From a virus, in the IMG/VR virus record IMGVR_UViG_3300036716_000305, positions 1-52,777 of that record: a stretch of 52,777 bases of DNA; one strand, given 5' to 3'. Numbering within the stretch: the stretch's first letter is position 1; each line of letters opens with the position of its first letter. A model generated the notes under the pieces. That model did not search any database and was not told where the DNA came from. It saw only the letters and a list, made by a program, of their open reading frames with translations. Shown piece by piece: positions 48,723-52,777 of the stretch. A program made the position numbers and the translations under genes.

Positions 48723-49715
48723 ATGGCAACTGTATTTAATACAACAAACGCGGGTTCTCAACGTGAGGACCTAGCGAACTTCATCTCAAACATTGTTCGT
48801 GATGAAACACCATTCATGTCATCGATTGGCAAGACATCTGCAAAAGCATTGTTACATAGCTGGTCAACTGACGAGCTAGCTGTACCGGGTGCTAACAACG
48901 CTGCTGAAGGCGCTGGCTTCCCAAGTACTGTTTCTGCGGGTCCTGAAATCGTTCAACTTACCAACCAAACACAAATCTTTACTAAGTCTATCGAAGTATC
49001 AGGCTCAGTTGAGGCGGTTGATAAAGCTGGTCGTAAGTCAGAATTCAAATACCAATCTACTAAGCGTGGTAAAGAATTGATGCGTGATATCGAATGGGCT
49101 CTTACAACTGGTAAAGGTGTTAAATCATCATCAGGCAACCGTTTGATGGGTGGTTTTCAATCATGGGTTCCAGCTGGTAACACAGTAAACGCTTCTGGTG
49201 GTGCTATCACTTTAGGTAACGCTACTGGTGCAGATGTACCAACTTCTGCTGGTACTGCAGCTGCATTCTCTTTGTCACAAGTTGACCAAGTAATGCAAAA
49301 CTGTTACGAGAATGGTGGACGCCCTAACACTCTTATGATGTCTCCAAGAGTTAAGAGAACTTTCTCTACAGCTGCTCAAGGTCAAGCTGCCAACGGTAAC
49401 GTTCGTCGTAACATTGACGATTCTGGTAAGCTACGTCAATCAGTTGAAATCTATGAGACTGACTTTGGTGTTGTTAAGGTTGTCCCTAACTATGTTATGG
49501 GTTCAACTGGATCAGGTGCTGGCGCGGCTAACGCTGCTGCAGACGACAACGTACTAGTCTATGACGCTTCAACGTTTAAGATGGCTGTACTACGTCCATT
49601 GCATCACAGAGACATCTCTGAAGATGGTGACCGTCTACGTGCGCTTATGGTTCACGAGACTACGCTGGAGTGTGCAAACCCTTCTGCTAACGGTCTGATC
49701 GACAACCTAAGCTAA
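48723..49715 (+). CDS. Major capsid protein (DUF5309/SU10-like)
   Basis: This 330-residue protein begins with REDLANFISNIVRDETPFMS and continues with TEIVQ-like segments (SKSIEVSGSVEAVDKAGRKS) typical of the DUF5309/SU10-type HK97-fold capsid proteins. The Ala/Gly-rich C-terminal part and the codon use (CGT, GGT, AAC; more regular than neighbours) fit a highly expressed protein. It is followed by a strong hairpin. It starts 22 bases after the scaffold gene with AGGAGAAATTATA as ribosome site. Confidence 0.88.
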   Translation: MATVFNTTNAGSQREDLANFISNIVRDETPFMSSIGKTSAKALLHSWSTDELAVPGANNAAEGAGFPSTVSAGPEIVQLTNQTQIFTKSIEVSGSVEAVDKAGRKSEFKYQSTKRGKELMRDIEWALTTGKGVKSSSGNRLMGGFQSWVPAGNTVNASGGAITLGNATGADVPTSAGTAAAFSLSQVDQVMQNCYENGGRPNTLMMSPRVKRTFSTAAQGQAANGNVRRNIDDSGKLRQSVEIYETDFGVVKVVPNYVMGSTGSGAGAANAAADDNVLVYDASTFKMAVLRPLHHRDISEDGDRLRALMVHETTLECANPSANGLIDNLS

Positions 49716-49728
49716 ACACTTAGTACTT

Positions 49729-49762
49729 TACCCCCTATCTACACGATGGGGGGTATTATTTA
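49729..49762 (+). terminator. Hairpin after the capsid gene
   Basis: TACCCCC (49729-49735) pairs with GGGGGTA (49749-49755) over a 13-base loop and is followed by TTATTTAT. It occupies the position of the T7 late terminator after gene 10 and may limit read-through from capsid to tail genes. Confidence 0.65.
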
Positions 49763-49772
49763 TGGAATATAT

Positions 49773-50069
49773 ATGAATAGAAATATAACAAAAGATGGCT
49801 TTGGAGCCTCTCAGGATATAGAAGAGCATCTAAAGTACGCACATGCTATGAGAACCGATATCCAGCAAAATACCACAGTGCGTAGCTTTGCAATCATCCC
49901 CGACATTGTTGCTATTGATATATATTCTAAGCACAAGATTGACGTACACTCAGAAGAGATTATGTCTAATCCTGCACAATTGTCGAAACTACAAAGAATA
50001 ATTCGACAGGAATATCCTAGACTCTTAACAGGCGGGATTACAAATAGATTTAATATGGGAGGTCAATAA
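49773..50069 (+). CDS. Unknown 98-residue head/tail-junction protein
   Basis: MNRNITKDGFGASQDIEEHL... The ATG at 49773 is preferred to 49746, which lies inside the terminator hairpin. The protein is mixed alpha/beta (SFAIIPDIVAIDIYSKHKID) with a helical, Arg-rich end. It lies between capsid and adaptor genes; role unknown. Its stop overlaps the next start by one base. Confidence 0.55.
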   Translation: MNRNITKDGFGASQDIEEHLKYAHAMRTDIQQNTTVRSFAIIPDIVAIDIYSKHKIDVHSEEIMSNPAQLSKLQRIIRQEYPRLLTGGITNRFNMGGQ

Positions 50070-50791
50070 TGGCGATTAATAACCAAGCATCCTTAAGGCT
50101 AGCTATCGCTGACTGGCTTAATAGAGGGGATTTAACAGATTCTCAGATCGACACGTTTATCGAGATAGCGGAAGCCAGAGTTTACGAGGTTCTTAGAGTT
50201 CCGACTCTTGAAGCTGTTGATGGCTTTTCAGTCGCTGAAAGCGATTCTAGCGTAATACTTCCAACTGGATTTAATGAGTTAATAGAATTAAGAAAGGAAG
50301 GTACAGGAACCTGCTCCATATCTGAGCATACAACAAGGTCGGCTTGTAGTTCTGCTTCAGGAACATGGACAGACTCCGACAAGGACGATAACATAACTCT
50401 GCGAAGGGTTGATGGTCAAACTTTTCACAACAATAGAATTCCGAACGCCTTTACTAGAGAGCTTGGAACACTTCTTATTACAGATGAAAACGGAGCAAGA
50501 AAGGCGTCAGGAGAGTACTTATTAAAGTATTATAAATCTGAAGACGCAATTGGAACTATGAGTTCAGCAACACCACCGGTGGAGCAGGTGCCTTGGATAC
50601 TTCTTGTTGAGTATGAGGTAATTCTTTTTGCGGCCTTGGCTGCGGCTCAAATCTTTCTTGGGGACTTTGATGCTGAAAATAAATATAACGAACTAACTAA
50701 TCGTAAAATATCAGCGTTAAACGAAAAGACTAAGAAGGCAGATTTAAGGGGCGGTATCTTTACCTCAAACTTTTCTTCAAATTTAATTTAA
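50069..50791 (+). CDS. Head-to-tail adaptor (P22 gp4 / tail tubular A-like)
   Basis: This 240-residue protein begins with a helical bundle: LRLAIADWLNRGDLTDSQID, TFIEIAEARVYEVLRV, then a strand-rich insert and a helical end (VILFAALAAAQIFLGDFDAE). 'adWlnR.dlt..qid.fI.lae.ri.r.lr' is typical of phage adaptor proteins under the portal. Two Cys in an insert (CSISEHTTRSACSSAS) are unusual. It connects portal to tail nozzle. Confidence 0.75.
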   Translation: MAINNQASLRLAIADWLNRGDLTDSQIDTFIEIAEARVYEVLRVPTLEAVDGFSVAESDSSVILPTGFNELIELRKEGTGTCSISEHTTRSACSSASGTWTDSDKDDNITLRRVDGQTFHNNRIPNAFTRELGTLLITDENGARKASGEYLLKYYKSEDAIGTMSSATPPVEQVPWILLVEYEVILFAALAAAQIFLGDFDAENKYNELTNRKISALNEKTKKADLRGGIFTSNFSSNLI

Positions 50792-50801
50792 AGGAGGGGA
50801 G

Positions 50802-51134
50802 ATGTCTAATAGAAATTCTTTTTATGATGGAGCATCATCATATAGAGTTGTTGTAAATAACTCTTCTGGAGCAGTTGGTCACGATGTCTCTATTGACAGT
50901 TCTTTGGCAGCTGCTCAATTAGCAGAAGAAAATGCAACAACATCGGCTGCTTCTGCGTCGGCTTCGGCAGCTGCTGCACTAACCTCACAAAATGCTGTAA
51001 ATGACATCATACCAACTGGCGGTGATGATGAGATGATCCTTGTAAAGAATAGCGCAACCGATCACGACTTAAAATGGACTAGTACGCTAGACAACACAAC
51101 TATAGACGCCTCTATGAATGGCGGATATTTTTAA
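50802..51134 (+). CDS. Small fibre/stalk-like protein
   Basis: This 110-residue protein has a beta-like N-terminus (NSFYDGASSYRVVVNNSSGA), an Ala/Ser-rich helix (SAASASASAAAALTSQ) and an end resembling fibre modules (ATDHDLKWTSTLDNTTIDAS then GGYF). The last residues resemble the end of the next protein (IDGGTF). It is probably a fibre N-terminal adaptor or short fibre. AAAGGAGGGGAG precedes the ATG. Confidence 0.5.
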   Translation: MSNRNSFYDGASSYRVVVNNSSGAVGHDVSIDSSLAAAQLAEENATTSAASASASAAAALTSQNAVNDIIPTGGDDEMILVKNSATDHDLKWTSTLDNTTIDASMNGGYF

Positions 51135-51149
51135 TTCAAGGAGAAATTC

Positions 51150-52103
51150 ATGGCAAATACAATTAAAATCAAAAGAGCTGCGAGTAGCAGTTCAAGCGCA
51201 CCATCATTAGCAGAGGGAGAATTAGGTCATAATGAATACAGTAAGCTTCTTTATATTGGAACCAGTGGTGGAAACATACAAGTTATTGGTGGTAATACTG
51301 ATGTAACAAAGTTAGCTACAATTGAGACAAATGCTGACGTAACAGACACAGCTAATGTAACATCTGCTGGTGCTTTAATGGACAGCGAATTAGCTGGACT
51401 TGCGGCAGTAAAAGCTACAACAGGTACATTCCTAACTGCTGACCAAACTAAACTAGATGGTATAGCAGCAAGTGCTAATAATTACTCTTTACCAGTTGCT
51501 TCCTCGACTGTTTCAGGTGGTATTAAGGTTGGTGCAAACCTAACAATAACTGGTGGCGTTCTCGCCTCAGCCAGTTCGTATTCTCACCCAACACATCCGG
51601 GCGACGACCTTTCTGTAGATACTACAGCCTTAACAGGCGCCACAGTAGTTAGTGACATTGACATCAATGTAACAACGGATACACTTGGACACGTTACAGA
51701 TGCTAACGGCACTGTATCTACTCGTGAATTAAGTTTGGGTGATCTTGGCTATACAGGTGCAACCGATGCTAATAACTATTCACTACCAACAGCTACCTCA
51801 AGTGTATTAGGTGGTGTTAAGAATGGTGCTGGAATAACAAACACAGCAGGTGTTCTTTCGGTTTCTACAGCATACTTAGCTAGTGGTCATGATGCCTCTA
51901 ATGTAACGTCCAGCAAGATAACAAACTGGGACAATGCCTATTCATGGTATAACACAATGACCACAGCTGATGGTGATAGTGTTATTGATACTGTGACTGA
52001 AATAGTTGCTGCATTCGAGAACCATGCTGAAGGCTTAAATCTAATTACAGAGCTTGATGCAAAACTAACTGCATCATCTACAATTGACGGCGGTACATTC
52101 TAA
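51150..52103 (+). CDS. Tail fibre with Mtd-type N-terminus
   Basis: This 317-residue protein starts MANTIKIKRAASSSSSAPSL then AEGELGHNEYSKLLYIG, the pattern of major-tropism-determinant-like N-terminal domains that attach fibres to virions. Next are short repeats (NNYSLPVASSTVSGGIKVGA and a near copy at NNYSLPTATSSVLGGVKNGA). It ends STIDGGTF. AAGGAG precedes. No diversity-generating retroelement was seen in the window. Confidence 0.7.
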   Translation: MANTIKIKRAASSSSSAPSLAEGELGHNEYSKLLYIGTSGGNIQVIGGNTDVTKLATIETNADVTDTANVTSAGALMDSELAGLAAVKATTGTFLTADQTKLDGIAASANNYSLPVASSTVSGGIKVGANLTITGGVLASASSYSHPTHPGDDLSVDTTALTGATVVSDIDINVTTDTLGHVTDANGTVSTRELSLGDLGYTGATDANNYSLPTATSSVLGGVKNGAGITNTAGVLSVSTAYLASGHDASNVTSSKITNWDNAYSWYNTMTTADGDSVIDTVTEIVAAFENHAEGLNLITELDAKLTASSTIDGGTF

Positions 52104-52147
52104 ATATTTCTAACCCGCTTATATAAGCATTTAAGGGAGTCATACAT

Positions 52148-52777
52148 ATGGCAAATACGATTAAGATAAGACAGAGTGCGACTGCAGACAAAGTTCCTAC
52201 TACTGATAATACAATAACTGGCACACCAACCATAGCACAAGGTGAGTTAGCGATAAATACGGCAGACCAGAAGTTATTCTCTTCTGACGGGTCAAGTGTT
52301 TTTGAGCTTACTGGCGGTAGTGGAAGTGGAGACATTACAACCACAGCCCTAACGGCCTTTCCAACAGATACTGATGCCGCCTCTTCAGACTTTATTCCTG
52401 TATACGATGTTAGCGCATCTAGATGGGAGAAGCAGACAATAGCCAATGCAGCATTGCAAGGAGCTACAGGTGCTACAGGAGCCGCTGGAGCCGATGGCGC
52501 TACAGGAGCAACTGGCGCTACAGGTGCAGACAGCACGGTAGCTGGACCAACAGGAGCAACTGGAGCCACAGGACCAACTGGTGCTACAGGTAGTCAGGGA
52601 CCAATAGGTAATACTGGTTCACAAGGACCTACAGGTTCAACAGGTGCCACAGGCGCTACCGGCGCTACAGGAGCTACGGGAGCGGATGGTGATGATGGTG
52701 CTGATGGTGCTGATGGTAACTCAGATTACACAGAAGCCACAAGTGCGCCAAGCTCACCGTCAAATGGTGATATGTGG
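52148..52777 (+). CDS. Collagen-like tail fibre, 3' end outside window
   Basis: 210 residues are visible. The N-terminus ([20 protein letters not shown], later [17 protein letters not shown]) is a second Mtd-type attachment domain, related to the gene before. From about residue 105 there are Gly-X-Y triplets ([26 protein letters not shown]) forming a collagen-like triple helix, rich in Thr and Ala. The visible end, [10 protein letters not shown], matches the start of the 'GDLW' modules of the 1022-residue fibre. It probably binds host. AAGGGAG precedes the ATG. Confidence 0.8.
   Translation, partial: MANTIKIRQSATADKVPTTDNTITGTPTIAQGELAINTADQKLFSSDGSSVFELTGGSGSGDITTTALTAFPTDTDAASSDFIPVYDVSASRWEKQTIANAALQGATGATGAAGADGATGATGATGADSTVAGPTGATGATGPTGATGSQGPIGNTGSQGPTGSTGATGATGATGATGADGDDGADGADGNSDYTEATSAPSSPSNGDMW

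Noticed and set aside
51150-52777. Diversity-generating retroelement linked to Mtd-type fibres
   Set aside because: No reverse transcriptase or template repeat was seen in the window; the similarity is limited to the attachment domain.
1-52777. Temperate lifestyle, tRNA genes or CRISPR array
   Set aside because: No integrase, repressor, attachment-like core, tRNA-type T-loop or regularly spaced direct repeats were recognised on either strand.

Overview
This window is part of the genome of a lytic, short-tailed (podovirus-type) dsDNA phage. The evidence is a T7-like single-subunit RNA polymerase, a portal/scaffold/capsid block with no tape measure or tail sheath, a run of very large internal virion (ejection) proteins, and gene blocks that converge on one bidirectional terminator. 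Class I ribonucleotide reductase, ThyX and PhoH together with T7-like genes are typical of phages of aquatic bacteria. The lysozyme and the ejection-type proteins suggest a Gram-negative host. No integrase, repressor, tRNA or CRISPR array was seen.

Layout. (1) Positions 1-3150, plus strand: a coupled cluster of three radical-SAM/SPASM proteins (the first cut by the window edge), a small JmjC/cupin-type oxygenase-like protein and one unknown. (2) 3140-4237: four small membrane proteins, probably lysis-related. (3) 4247-20499: tail protein, long fibre, fibre chaperone, GNAT-like protein, lysozyme and five internal virion proteins. The last of these carries the complete catalytic motif set of a highly divergent single-subunit RNA polymerase. 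(4) 20502-20549: bidirectional terminator. (5) 20552-30433, minus strand, 'middle' genes: ThyX, NrdB, HNH endonuclease, NrdA, PhoH, RusA, DUF3310, YqaJ exonuclease, SF2 helicase, SSB. (6) 30583-41765, minus strand, 'early' genes: many small proteins, an SSB-like protein, a GP88-like protein, C5 methyltransferase, zincin, Toprim primase, and finally the T7-like RNA polymerase. (7) 41766-42684: a non-coding control region with a phage promoter, a helically phased array of GTAC sites, repeats and a structured element. (8) 42685-52777, plus strand: small and large terminase, portal, scaffold, capsid, adaptor and fibres, ending inside a collagen-like fibre.

How it may work (inference). The virion polymerase, or the host enzyme, would read the early block from the control region. 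The last early gene makes the second polymerase. That enzyme would use a 30-bp sequence found twice without mismatch: just after its own gene facing the middle genes, and in the control region facing the terminase and late genes. A terminator at 30443-30504 would close the early unit. This resembles the T7 cascade, with an N4-like packaged polymerase added at the front. No DNA polymerase gene is present in the window.

Many small early genes are separated by repeated hairpin cassettes, suggesting modular exchange of accessory genes. The radical-SAM cluster and the packaged polymerase are the two features most likely to represent little-described biology.
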